34,970 nt of DNA from an uncultured Paracoccaceae bacterium (GCA_938005545.1 CALKXV010000048.1:1-34970); one strand, 5' to 3'. Shown: positions 17,831 to 25,352, numbered from the stretch's first letter. Translations and numbers: made by a program. The notes: generated from the letters alone by a model not told the origin.

Positions 17831-17861
17831 GAAAAAAGCGGCCTGCAATTTGCAGGCCGCT
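17831..17861 (-). terminator. Strong minus-strand terminator downstream of polA
   Basis: AGCGGCCTGCA and TGCAGGCCGCT (17837-17847 and 17851-17861) form a perfect 11-bp stem with a 3-nt loop. On the minus strand it is followed by TTTTTT. It lies about 310 nt beyond the polA stop, which is far for a polA terminator, so it may end a separate small transcript. Confidence 0.85.
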
Positions 17862-17950
17862 ACTAAAATACAAAACATGATGTGTCACTCACTCGTAACT
17901 TACCCACCAACCAACTCGTTAATCACCCTTCACTCGTCATTGACCTCTTT

Positions 17951-18114
17951 GTGCACTAAATGTGCAGATAGTGTCAAGAAGGTATCCAAATTGTGGCGGG
18001 ATTCTGTCACGACGCTTTGATTTTAAGGGAAAATTAAGATGTGCGGATTGTGCAGGGTCGGGCGCGCTGGTGCAGATTCTGCACATTCTGCGGTGCAGAA
18101 AGATCGATTCTGCA
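17951..18114. promoter_or_regulatory. Cluster of TGCA-type dyads between polA and the ACT gene
   Basis: The 306-bp spacer 17862-18167 holds no gene but several related inverted repeats: TGCAC-ATTTA-GTGCA read on the minus strand (17952-17966), the near-perfect GTGCAGA-T-TCTGCAC (18070-18084) and TGCAGAA-N7-TTCTGCA (18094-18114). ATTCTGC occurs three times (18076, 18085, 18107), and TGTGCGGAT/TGTGCAGGG form a direct repeat just before. They look like binding sites for one dimeric protein. A minus-strand TTGACA (17972-17977) sits beside the first dyad, though its -10 partner is poor. The regulator is unknown. Confidence 0.45.
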
Positions 18115-18167
18115 AGATTTGATGGCGCAAAGGGTGATGGATTCGGGGGTGGATGAAGCGACGTGGT

Positions 18168-20975
18168 CTAGTGTGCTTCAGCCCAGTTCTTCCCTTGGCC
18201 TGCATCGACAATCAAAGGCACATCAATGCGAACAGCCGGAGCCGCCGCATTTTCCATGACATTGCGCGCGGCGGTGATCAAATCGTCGACAGCGTCTTTT
18301 TCGACCTCGAACAGCAGTTCATCGTGGACTTGCAGCAGCATGGTTGCCGGAATGTCTGCGATTGCGGCGGGCATCCGGATCATCGCGCGGCGAATCACAT
18401 CCGCTGCGCTGCCTTGGATCGGCGCGTTGATTGCGGCCCGTTTTGCGAACCCCGCATGGGGGCCACGGTTGTTGATTTCGGGGGTGTTGATTTTGCGTCC
18501 GAACAACGTTTCGACGTGCCCGTGTTCTTTTGCGAAGGCAACGGTATCGTCCATATAAGTGCGGATGCCGGGGAAACGTTCGAAGTACCGGTCGATAAAG
18601 CCCTGAGCCTCTTTCCGGGGAATGCGCAGGTTTCGCGCAAGGCCGAAGCCGCTGATGCCATAGATGACGCCGAAGTTGATCGCCTTGGCTTGGCGGCGCA
18701 CATCGGGTGTCATTTCATCCAGCGGAACGCCGAACATTTCGGATGCCGTTGTTGCATGGATATCCTGACCGTCGCGGAACGCGTCTTTCAAGGCGTCGAT
18801 ACCAGCCACGTGGGCAAGGATTCTGAGCTCAATCTGTGAATAGTCCAGACTGACCAGCACGTGACCATCGGTTGCCACAAAAGCCTCGCGAATTCGCCGG
18901 CCATCTTCGGACCGTACGGGGATGTTTTGCAGGTTGGGATCGGTTGAGGCGAGACGACCGGTGTTGGCACCGGCGATGGAATAGGATGTGTGGACGCGGC
19001 CGGTTTCGGCATTGATGTGGTCTTGCAGCGAATCCGTATACGTCGATTTCAGTTTCGACAATTGCCGCCAATCCAGAACACGGCGCGGCATGTCGTGGAT
19101 CGTCGCCAGGTCTTCCAGTATGTCGGCGCCGGTGGAATAGGCGCCAGTCTTGCCCTTTTTCGGTTCTTTCCCGTCGGGCAAGGCCAGCGACATTTGATCG
19201 AACATGATCTCGCCCAATTGTTTGGGTGATCCGATGTTGAACTTGGTTCCGGCGAGTTCGTGGATTTCGTCTTCAAGCTGCGCCATCTTTTGCGCGAACG
19301 TGTTGGACATGCGCGCCAGCGTGTCGCGATCAACTTTGATGCCGGCCATTTCCATGTCGGCAAGTACCGGGATCAGCGGGCGTTCCAACGTTTCATAAAC
19401 CGTTGCGACGCGCGCTTTGTGAAGTTTGGGCTTGAAGGTTTGCCACAGGCGCAGCGTGATGTCGGCATCTTCGGCGGCGTATTTAACGGCATCGTCAACG
19501 GGAACTTTGTCGAAGGTGATTTGGCTTTTGCCCGTTCCAAGAAGAGATTTAATTTCAATCGGTTGATGCGCCAGATAACGATCCGATAAAAGGTCCATCC
19601 CGTGATTGTGAAGCCCGGCATTCATCGCATAGGACATCAAAAGCGTGTCGTCGATTGGCGCAATCTGCACGCCGTAACGGGCGAAAATTTTCGCGTCGTA
19701 CTTCATGTTCTGGCCGATTTTGACAACGCTTGGGTCTTCCAAAAGCGGCTTAAGCTGGGCGAGCGCGGCCTCAAGCGGCATCTGGTCGGGGGCCAGATCA
19801 TCGCTGCCGAACAGGTCGTCTGTTGCGGCCGCTTTGTGGGCCAGCGGGATATAGGCGGCGGTGCCCGCTTCGCTGGACAATGAAATCCCGACAAGATCGG
19901 CAACCATTTCGTCAAGGCCGGTGGTTTCGGTATCGACGGCCACATACCCAAGCGCAAAGGCTTTGGCGATCCAGCGGTCAAGTTCGGCCGCATCGCTTAC
20001 TTTGGTATAGCTATCGGGATCAAAGCCGTGGGTTTCGGGTTGGGCGTTGTCCTCGGACGCGGGTTTTTCTTCGATTGTCGGTGCTTCTGCGCCAAGGGCG
20101 TCGGCGACGCGGCGGGTGATGGTGCGAAATTCCATAGTGGCAAGGAACGCGAGCAGATCATCCGCGACGGGTTCTTTCGTTTCGAGCGTGTCCAGAGAAT
20201 AGGGCAGCTCCATGTCCTGATCCAAGGTGACCAATTGGCGGGACAGTCGGATCTGGTCGGCGTTGTCGATCAGCGACTGGCGGCGTTTGGGCTGTTTGAT
20301 TTCTTCGGCACGTTCCAAAAGCGTATCAAGGTCGCCGTATTCGTTGATCAAAAGTGCGGCGGTCTTGACGCCGATGCCGGGTGCACCCGGAATATTGTCG
20401 ACGCTGTCGCCTGCCAAGGCCTGAACATCGATCACCTTTTCGGGCGGCACGCCGAACTTTGCTTCGACACCTTCCACGCCGATCCGGGTGTTTTTCATGG
20501 CGTCGAACATTTCGACGCCACCGCCAACAAGCTGCATCAAATCCTTGTCGGATGATACAATTGTGACGCGGCCACCGGCTTCGCGGGCTTGGCGTGCAAG
20601 TGTGGCGATGATGTCGTCGGCCTCGAACCCTTCGGTTTCAAGGCAGGCAATGTTGAAAGCACGGGTTGCCTCGCGGGTCAGCGGCATTTGCGGGCGCAAA
20701 TCTTCGGGCATCGCGTCGCGGTTGGCTTTGTATTGATCGTAAAGATCGTTGCGGAACGTGTGGCTGCCTTTGTCGAAAACCACAGCAATATGGGTCGGAG
20801 AATCCGAGCCTTTGTTGTCTTCGATCATTTTCCAAAGCATGTTCACAAAGCCGGAAACGGCACCAACCGGGGCGCCGTCAGATTTGCGGGTCAGCGGTGG
20901 CAACGCGTGATAGGCGCGAAAGATAAAGGCCGAGCCGTCAATCAGGCTAAGGTGATGCCCCTTACCAAATGCCAT
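18168..20975 (-). CDS. polA: DNA polymerase I
   Basis: A 935-aa full-length Pol I for Okazaki fragment maturation and repair gap filling. All three domains are present: the N-terminal 5'-3' exonuclease (LSLIDGSAFIFRAYHALPP at residues 9-27, then GVKTAALLINEYG), an intact 3'-5' proofreading domain (VAVDTETTGLDEM keeps the DxE pair), and the polymerase domain with motif A SLDYSQIELRILAHVAG, motif B RRQAKAINFGVIYGISG and motif C LQVHDELLFEV. The start is ATG 20975, after GGGGGAT; the longer frame to 21020 is not needed. A HerA-like gene precedes it by 102 nt on the same strand. Long antisense frames here are shadows. Confidence 0.97.
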   Translation of the reverse strand: MAFGKGHHLSLIDGSAFIFRAYHALPPLTRKSDGAPVGAVSGFVNMLWKMIEDNKGSDSPTHIAVVFDKGSHTFRNDLYDQYKANRDAMPEDLRPQMPLTREATRAFNIACLETEGFEADDIIATLARQAREAGGRVTIVSSDKDLMQLVGGGVEMFDAMKNTRIGVEGVEAKFGVPPEKVIDVQALAGDSVDNIPGAPGIGVKTAALLINEYGDLDTLLERAEEIKQPKRRQSLIDNADQIRLSRQLVTLDQDMELPYSLDTLETKEPVADDLLAFLATMEFRTITRRVADALGAEAPTIEEKPASEDNAQPETHGFDPDSYTKVSDAAELDRWIAKAFALGYVAVDTETTGLDEMVADLVGISLSSEAGTAAYIPLAHKAAATDDLFGSDDLAPDQMPLEAALAQLKPLLEDPSVVKIGQNMKYDAKIFARYGVQIAPIDDTLLMSYAMNAGLHNHGMDLLSDRYLAHQPIEIKSLLGTGKSQITFDKVPVDDAVKYAAEDADITLRLWQTFKPKLHKARVATVYETLERPLIPVLADMEMAGIKVDRDTLARMSNTFAQKMAQLEDEIHELAGTKFNIGSPKQLGEIMFDQMSLALPDGKEPKKGKTGAYSTGADILEDLATIHDMPRRVLDWRQLSKLKSTYTDSLQDHINAETGRVHTSYSIAGANTGRLASTDPNLQNIPVRSEDGRRIREAFVATDGHVLVSLDYSQIELRILAHVAGIDALKDAFRDGQDIHATTASEMFGVPLDEMTPDVRRQAKAINFGVIYGISGFGLARNLRIPRKEAQGFIDRYFERFPGIRTYMDDTVAFAKEHGHVETLFGRKINTPEINNRGPHAGFAKRAAINAPIQGSAADVIRRAMIRMPAAIADIPATMLLQVHDELLFEVEKDAVDDLITAARNVMENAAAPAVRIDVPLIVDAGQGKNWAEAH

Positions 20976-21077
20976 ATCCAAATCCCCCGAGTGTCGCCTT
21001 TGATCCGTGATGCCATGCATGGTCGCAGCCGTCGAGAGGGCTTTGCCCCCGCTGTGAAGAAACGCCTGTATCGCGCC

Positions 21078-22619
21078 TTAGCGACCTTTGAACAGCCCAC
21101 CCAAAATGCCGCGCACAAGGCGACGACCGGTTGTACCTGTCAGTTCTTTGACAACCATCTTGGTGAACTTTTCGCCCATACCAGCCGACCGTGAAGATCG
21201 CCGCGAGGTCGAGCGTCCGACTTGCTTGCCGTCGTAACGCCGCGCCTTTTTATACGCGCGTTCTTCTTCTTCGGCCTCTTCTTCCTGCCGTTCGGCTTCT
21301 TCGGCGTCGCGCGCGGCTTTGTCGGCGCGTTCGCTGAGCATTTCATACGCACTTTGGCGGTCTTTCAACTCGTCGTATTTACCGGCCATGGGTGAGGCGT
21401 TCATGACGTCTTTGCGTTCGCCTTTTTCAAGCGGGCCAAGTTGTGATGAAGGGGGCCGGATCAATGTACGTTCGACAACACCGGGTGCACCTTTTCTTTC
21501 CAGCATCGACGTCACCGCTTCGCCGACGCCGACTTCCTTAATTGCGTCCTCGGTCGAAAAACGCGGGTTGGAGCGATAGGTTTCCGACGCCGCCTTTAGC
21601 CCTTTTTGATCTTTTGGCGTGAAGGCCCGAAGCGCGTGCTGAACCCGGTTGCCCAACTGGCCCAGGATGTCTTCGGGGACATCGGCTGGGTTCTGAGTAA
21701 CAAAGTAGACGCCAACACCTTTCGAGCGGATCAGGCGCGCGACTTGTTCGACTTTTTGCACCAGCGCCTTGGGGGCATCTTCGAACAGCAGATGCGCTTC
21801 GTCAAAGAAGAACACCAACCGCGGTTTGTCCGGGTCGCCGATTTCGGGCAATTCTTCGAACAATTCTGACAAAAGCCATAACAGCGATGTCGCATAAAGC
21901 CTTGGCGCGTTCATCAGTTTGTCGGCGGCCAATATGTTGATCCGACCACGACCGTCCGCATCCGTGCGCATGATGTCTGACAATTCCAGCGCTGGTTCGC
22001 CAAAGAACTGCGTTGCGCCTTGGTTTTCCAGCACCAGCAATTGGCGCTGAATGGCGCCGACGCTGGCCGTGGAAATATTGCCGTAGCGCAATGAGATTGT
22101 GTCGCGGTTTTCGCCGACCCAGATCAGCATGGATTGCAGGTCTTTCAGATCGAGCAGTGGCAGGCCTTCTTCGTCAGCGACGCGAAAGGCTATGTTCAAA
22201 ACGCCTTCCTGTGCTTCGCTCAATTCAAGAAGACGCGCCAAGAGAAGGGGCCCCATTTCCGAGACGGTTGTTCTGATGGGGTGGCCCTGTTCGCCGTAAA
22301 GATCCCAGAAGGTGACCGGGAAAGCGTTGTAGGTGTAATCCTCAAACCCGATCGTTCCTGCGCGCTTTGTGAAGGCGTCGTGCAGTTTGAAATCTTCGCG
22401 CCCGGCTTTGGCCAGCCCGGACAAATCGCCTTTGACGTCGGCCATGAACACGGGAACGCCGATTGCCGAAAACCCCTCGGCGAGGATCTGGAGCGTTACG
22501 GTTTTGCCGGTGCCGGTCGCCCCGGCGATCAACCCGTGCCGGTTGGCATATTTCAGCAATAGCCCCTGTTTGGTGCCGTAGTCCGGCCCGCCACCGCCGA
22601 TAAAGATGGTATCTGCCAC
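21078..22619 (-). CDS. HerA-like ATPase/helicase (DUF853, YjgR type)
   Basis: A 513-aa P-loop ATPase of the HerA/FtsK superfamily. Walker A is GATGTGKT (residues 33-40) in [17 protein letters not shown], and Walker B is [13 protein letters not shown] at about residue 265. An arginine-finger-like segment, [19 protein letters not shown], follows. The C-terminal 120 residues are charged and probably helical (a long Glu/Arg run around residues 435-465) and end in a basic tail. The DUF853/YjgR group is widespread, but its cellular role is not established; HerA itself works with nucleases in end resection. It lies upstream of polA on the same strand. Confidence 0.9.
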   Translation of the reverse strand: MADTIFIGGGGPDYGTKQGLLLKYANRHGLIAGATGTGKTVTLQILAEGFSAIGVPVFMADVKGDLSGLAKAGREDFKLHDAFTKRAGTIGFEDYTYNAFPVTFWDLYGEQGHPIRTTVSEMGPLLLARLLELSEAQEGVLNIAFRVADEEGLPLLDLKDLQSMLIWVGENRDTISLRYGNISTASVGAIQRQLLVLENQGATQFFGEPALELSDIMRTDADGRGRINILAADKLMNAPRLYATSLLWLLSELFEELPEIGDPDKPRLVFFFDEAHLLFEDAPKALVQKVEQVARLIRSKGVGVYFVTQNPADVPEDILGQLGNRVQHALRAFTPKDQKGLKAASETYRSNPRFSTEDAIKEVGVGEAVTSMLERKGAPGVVERTLIRPPSSQLGPLEKGERKDVMNASPMAGKYDELKDRQSAYEMLSERADKAARDAEEAERQEEEAEEEERAYKKARRYDGKQVGRSTSRRSSRSAGMGEKFTKMVVKELTGTTGRRLVRGILGGLFKGR

Positions 22620-22744
22620 TGTTTAAACCCCCAAGGTGTCGTCTTCTAAGAATGTAGAATACCTTGTTAACCATTCTGTGCCAGCTTCAAGTTGTCCGAC
22701 GAATCTTGTCTTTGGTGCGTTGGGCATTTCCTCCCTGTTGACTG

Positions 22745-22771
22745 GCCGCGCCTTTGGGCGCGGCATTTTTT
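22745..22771 (+). terminator. Plus-strand terminator hairpin upstream of the HerA-like gene
   Basis: GCCGCGCC (22745-22752) pairs with GGCGCGGC (22757-22764) around TTTG, followed by A and six T residues (22766-22771). No plus-strand gene precedes it, so it either ends an unannotated plus-strand RNA or is a structural element. Just before it lies the pyrimidine run TTTCCTCCCT (22727-22736), complementary to a Shine-Dalgarno sequence. Confidence 0.7.
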
Positions 22772-22825
22772 CTTTGCCGCTGGTAAGAACAATACGTTTA
22801 CGGACAGATTCTGACCGAAACACTG

Positions 22826-22854
22826 TTGACGCATCAATCTTCACGCCGTAGCTT
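22826..22854 (+). promoter_or_regulatory. Candidate promoter of a small RNA
   Basis: TTGACG (22826-22831), a 17-nt spacer and TAGCTT (22849-22854). No coding region follows within 70 nt, but a terminator does (22894-22927). The -35 is good; the -10 is moderate. Confidence 0.4.
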
Positions 22855-22860
22855 CCTTTC

Positions 22861-22927
22861 AAAATAAGTCGGCCAGTCCGATGGGGAGTGAAGAAGAGGA
22901 GAGCTAAATTGGCTCTTCTCTTTTTTT
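22861..22927 (+). ncRNA. Candidate small RNA of about 67 nt
   Basis: Defined only by the promoter at 22826-22854 and the terminator at 22894-22927. The predicted RNA has an unstructured 5' part containing GATGGGGAG and then the terminator stem. It could instead be a leader of the IalB-like gene (start 23030), with the hairpin acting as an attenuator. No known RNA family is recognised. Confidence 0.35.
22894..22927 (+). terminator. Second plus-strand terminator hairpin
   Basis: AAGAGGAGAGC (22894-22904) pairs with GCTCTTCTCTT (22912-22922), 11 bp with one G-T pair, around a 7-nt loop TAAATTG, followed by five more T residues. It lies 103 nt before the IalB-like start. The 22620-23029 spacer holds no convincing gene. 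Confidence 0.75.
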
Positions 22928-23029
22928 ATGAGGCCAGTGAGCAGGCTGTCGCTGTTGTGATGGCATAGGCCTGACAAGCGCATCAAGTCGTGCTAGATGC
23001 CCTTTTAAATCAATAGTTTTGAGGTTGAG

Positions 23030-23677
23030 ATGAACTTAACAGTGAAAGCCTTCGGTTGCGTCCTTGCCATCGTGGCACTTCCGTTTGTTGCCGTTGCGCA
23101 AACCGCCGAGACCGAATCTGACACCATTACCCAAACGCCAGCCGAGCCGGATGCCCCTGTACCGGGCGGCGATCTGGCCATTGGGGCGCCTGCGAACCCC
23201 GATGGCATAGGGCGAACCTATACCAAAGACACGTTTGGTGATTGGGATCTGCGCTGTATTCGAACCGAAGATGGCAACGATCCCTGTCAGCTTTATCAGC
23301 TGCTTTTGGACAGCAACGACACTTCGGTCGCCGAAATCAACATTTTCACGGTCACGGGCAACCCGAACATCGTGGGGGGCGCAACGATTGTGACACCGCT
23401 TGAGACGCTTTTGACCGCTGATCTGCGGATGGCCGTCGATGCGGGCGAGGTTCGGGTCTATCCCTTTGCCTTTTGCCGTCAGATCGGGTGTTTTTCGCGT
23501 CTGGGTCTGACTGCGGAAGATATTGCGGGTTTTCGGGCCGGGAATGTGGCGAATGTGATCATCGTCCCGGCAGCAGCGCCGGATCAAACCGTTGATCTTC
23601 GCGCATCGCTTTCGGGGTTCACGGCGGCATGGAATGCAATTGTTGCACTAAGCGAAGCGCAAGCCGGCGATCAGTGA
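23030..23677 (+). CDS. Invasion-associated locus B (IalB) family protein
   Basis: A 215-aa exported protein. Residues 1-23 form a signal peptide (hydrophobic LAIVALPFVAVA, cleavage after AVA). A Thr/Pro/Glu-rich linker to about residue 60 is followed by the IalB domain: DTFGDWDLRCIRTEDGNDPCQLYQLL and later YPFAFCRQIGCFSRLGL. Four Cys residues could form two disulfides in the periplasm. The family name comes from a Bartonella protein linked to erythrocyte invasion, but most members are in free-living alphaproteobacteria and their role is unknown. GAGGTTGAG precedes the ATG. Its last 7 nt overlap the convergent ImuA-like gene. Confidence 0.88.
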   Translation: MNLTVKAFGCVLAIVALPFVAVAQTAETESDTITQTPAEPDAPVPGGDLAIGAPANPDGIGRTYTKDTFGDWDLRCIRTEDGNDPCQLYQLLLDSNDTSVAEINIFTVTGNPNIVGGATIVTPLETLLTADLRMAVDAGEVRVYPFAFCRQIGCFSRLGLTAEDIAGFRAGNVANVIIVPAAAPDQTVDLRASLSGFTAAWNAIVALSEAQAGDQ

Positions 23678-24318
23678 TCTGACAGTGTTTCTGGGGCTGA
23701 TTTAGGCGGGGCCGGATCTATCTTGGGTCCGGCCTTGTCGCCGATCAGCCGCCAGGTTTTTTCGGGCTGCATCCGGGCGCGAAGGCGTGCCAACGCCCAG
23801 CTTTCGTCGCGGCCCGTGTGATGGCTGGGGTTCAGGCTCCACCTTGTTTCCACGCCGGGGGCACCGCCTGTTCCGGGTGTCAAAAGCAAGCCAAGGGGGA
23901 CGCATTTGCCTTCTGTCCCGCCGGTTTCCGCCGCCAGATGCAACCGCCGCACCGCCGTTAGCCCCGGTGGATCGGGCAGGTCGGCGACAACAAGGGGCAC
24001 AAGGCCTGCGCGCAGCACCTCTTCCATGGTCCAAAGCAAATCTTCGGGCCGTTTCGGGGTAACGAAGATAAAGCGGGCAGGGTCGGCCATGCGCTGCATC
24101 CCTTCGGGGTTCAGCCGCACGGGCGCCCAGGCGGGGTTTATCCAGAACACAGGGCCTTTGAGTGCGCCAGCCACCATCATGGCCAACCGTCGCCGCGCTG
24201 TGCCGCAAGCTTCGTGAACGCGGCCCTTGTCCAAAGCAAGATCGCCCAGAAACCGCACACCCGCACCCCCGCGACGACGATGGCTTTTCCGATCAAGCAA
24301 ATGGGCGACATTGGGCAT
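23671..24318 (-). CDS. ImuA-like (RecA/SulA-related) protein, SOS-regulated
   Basis: A 215-aa protein similar to ImuA, the RecA-fold accessory of the ImuB-DnaE2 mutasome. Supporting motifs are GRVHEACG, the strand GPVFWINP, RFIFVTPKRPEDLLWTMEE, LVPLVVADL, and especially LTAVRRLHLAAETGG followed by LGLLL, the hallmark of this family. The Walker A position (CGTARRRLAMM) is degenerate, so ATP binding is doubtful. imuB and dnaE2 are not beside it; it stands alone. The start ATG 24318 has no ribosome binding site, but a promoter with a LexA box ends just upstream, which suggests a leaderless message and DNA-damage control. The last 7 nt overlap the convergent IalB-like gene. Family placement is good; function is inferred. 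Confidence 0.75.
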   Translation of the reverse strand: MPNVAHLLDRKSHRRRGGAGVRFLGDLALDKGRVHEACGTARRRLAMMVAGALKGPVFWINPAWAPVRLNPEGMQRMADPARFIFVTPKRPEDLLWTMEEVLRAGLVPLVVADLPDPPGLTAVRRLHLAAETGGTEGKCVPLGLLLTPGTGGAPGVETRWSLNPSHHTGRDESWALARLRARMQPEKTWRLIGDKAGPKIDPAPPKSAPETLSDH

Positions 24319-24325
24319 AAGGGCG

Positions 24326-24354
24326 ATTATAGAATGTTCATTGTATGTTCTCAA
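24326..24354 (-). promoter_or_regulatory. LexA-controlled promoter of the ImuA-like gene
   Basis: On the minus strand: TTGAGA (24354-24349), a 17-nt spacer and a perfect TATAAT (24331-24326). On the plus strand the spacer region holds GTTC-ATTGTAT-GTTC (24336-24350), an exact GTTC-N7-GTTC alphaproteobacterial SOS box, which would block the promoter when LexA binds. Transcription is predicted to begin about 7-8 nt after the -10, at or next to the A of the start codon at 24318. Confidence 0.85.
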
Positions 24355-24382
24355 GTGTTGGATTGTCGGAATAGGGTCACAA

Positions 24383-24445
24383 CGCCCAGGATATTGACCG
24401 AGAATCTCGGTCTTGGGCGACACAAGGCTTGCCGCACTGCAAGCC
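24383..24445 (+). promoter_or_regulatory. Structured leader of the lipoprotein operon
   Basis: Two consecutive stem-loops lie between the LexA box and the lipoprotein gene. The first contains GACCGAGA-A-TCTCGGTC (24396-24412), enclosed by CGCCCA/TGGGCG (24383-24388, 24414-24419). The second is GGCTTGC-CGCACT-GCAAGCC (24426-24445). Neither has a T-run, so they are not simple terminators. The 8+1+8 palindrome could equally be a DNA operator. Confidence 0.5.
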
Positions 24446-24486
24446 GCAACCTAGAGTTCGTTCCAAGGGGAGACCGGGGAGACAGG

Positions 24487-24837
24487 ATGTTTGCGATACG
24501 TCGCATACTTACGGCTGCGTTCATGGTGATTGTATTGGTGTCTTGTGAAGAAGACAGCACGGATGTGACCGTGTCCGAAAGCATATTCCCAGACGTTCTG
24601 AAACAAGCCCGCGAAGCCTGTGAAGCCGAAGACGGAAGGTGGGGCACTGCGCTCAACCGAGACCTATTCGTCTGTTATCAAAACCAACCCGATGCCAACC
24701 AAAGCTGTCGCGCCGAAAGCGACTGTGCGGGCTTTTGTCTGGCCCGGTCGCGGACCTGTTCGCCGGTCAAACCCTTCTTTGGGTGTCACCAAGTGTTGTC
24801 CCGAGGCGGATTGCCGCAAACAGTGTGTGTCGAATGA
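24487..24837 (+). CDS. Cys-rich lipoprotein of unknown function
   Basis: A 116-aa predicted lipoprotein. Residues 1-19 form a signal peptide with a lipobox-like MVIVLVSC; Cys20 would be acylated. The mature part is acidic, with seven further cysteines, mostly in the C-terminal 55 residues (QSCRAESDCAGFCLARSRTC), suggesting a disulfide-stapled fold on the outside of the membrane. I do not recognise the family. A purine-rich repeat, GGGGAGACCGGGGAGACAGG, precedes the ATG and gives a strong ribosome binding site. Its stop overlaps the lipocalin start (ATGA), so it is the first gene of a three-gene, translationally coupled operon. Confidence 0.75.
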   Translation: MFAIRRILTAAFMVIVLVSCEEDSTDVTVSESIFPDVLKQAREACEAEDGRWGTALNRDLFVCYQNQPDANQSCRAESDCAGFCLARSRTCSPVKPFFGCHQVLSRGGLPQTVCVE

Positions 24838-25352
24838 TGCGCGTTCTGGCGATCAGTTTTGTGTTGATGTTAGCTGGGTGTGGCGGCGGATTTCGCGATG
24901 ACAGCGTTGGAATATCGTCGATCGCGGTCTTTGATGCGCAGAAATATGCGGGTCTTTGGTACGAAGTCGCGTCTTATCCAACGTTTTTCCAATCCGGCTG
25001 CACCAATACCACGGCTGAATATCAGGTGACTGGTACCGGGTCTTTGTCTGTCCGGAACAGCTGTTTGAAAGATGGCGAGGCAACCGTGATTGACGGAAGC
25101 GCAACGGTCTCAGGTCCCGGCCGTTTGACGGTGCGGTTAGATGGCGTGCCTGTGGCGGCACCTTATTGGGTATTGTGGGTCGACGAAGGATATCGAACGG
25201 CCGTGGTCGGTGTGCCATCGGGCCGTGCGGGATGGATATTGAACAGAACGCCTGACATTCCGGCCGACCGATTGGCCGCAGCCCGCGCAGTTCTAGAATT
25301 CAATGGCTATGATCTCAGCGCTTTGCAATTGACACCACAGGTGCCGAGATGA
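24834..25352 (+). CDS. Lipocalin family lipoprotein (Blc-like)
   Basis: A 172-aa protein with a signal peptide ending in a lipobox, LMLAGC, so probably an outer-membrane lipoprotein. The lipocalin pattern is clear: FDAQKYAGLWYEVASYPTFF (the GxW of strand A, about residues 33-52), then NTTAEYQVTGTGSLSVRNSC and APYWVLWVDEGYRTAVVGVP. Bacterial Blc proteins bind lysophospholipids or fatty acids; the ligand here is unknown. The start ATGATG overlaps the previous stop, and the 3' end overlaps the next gene by 4 nt. Length fits Blc. The family assignment is firm, the ligand inferred. Confidence 0.88.
   Translation: MMRVLAISFVLMLAGCGGGFRDDSVGISSIAVFDAQKYAGLWYEVASYPTFFQSGCTNTTAEYQVTGTGSLSVRNSCLKDGEATVIDGSATVSGPGRLTVRLDGVPVAAPYWVLWVDEGYRTAVVGVPSGRAGWILNRTPDIPADRLAAARAVLEFNGYDLSALQLTPQVPR

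Noticed and set aside
17952-17966. TGCAC-ATTTA-GTGCA as an NtrC enhancer site
   Set aside because: NtrC sites have seven bases between TGCAC and GTGCA; here there are five, and no sigma-54 promoter is nearby.
22623-22727. 34-codon minus-strand frame with an AGGGAGGAA site in front
   Set aside because: The spacing from the site to the ATG is only about 2 nt, the product resembles nothing, and the same bases read better as an anti-SD motif before a plus-strand terminator. Kept as an open alternative in the findings.
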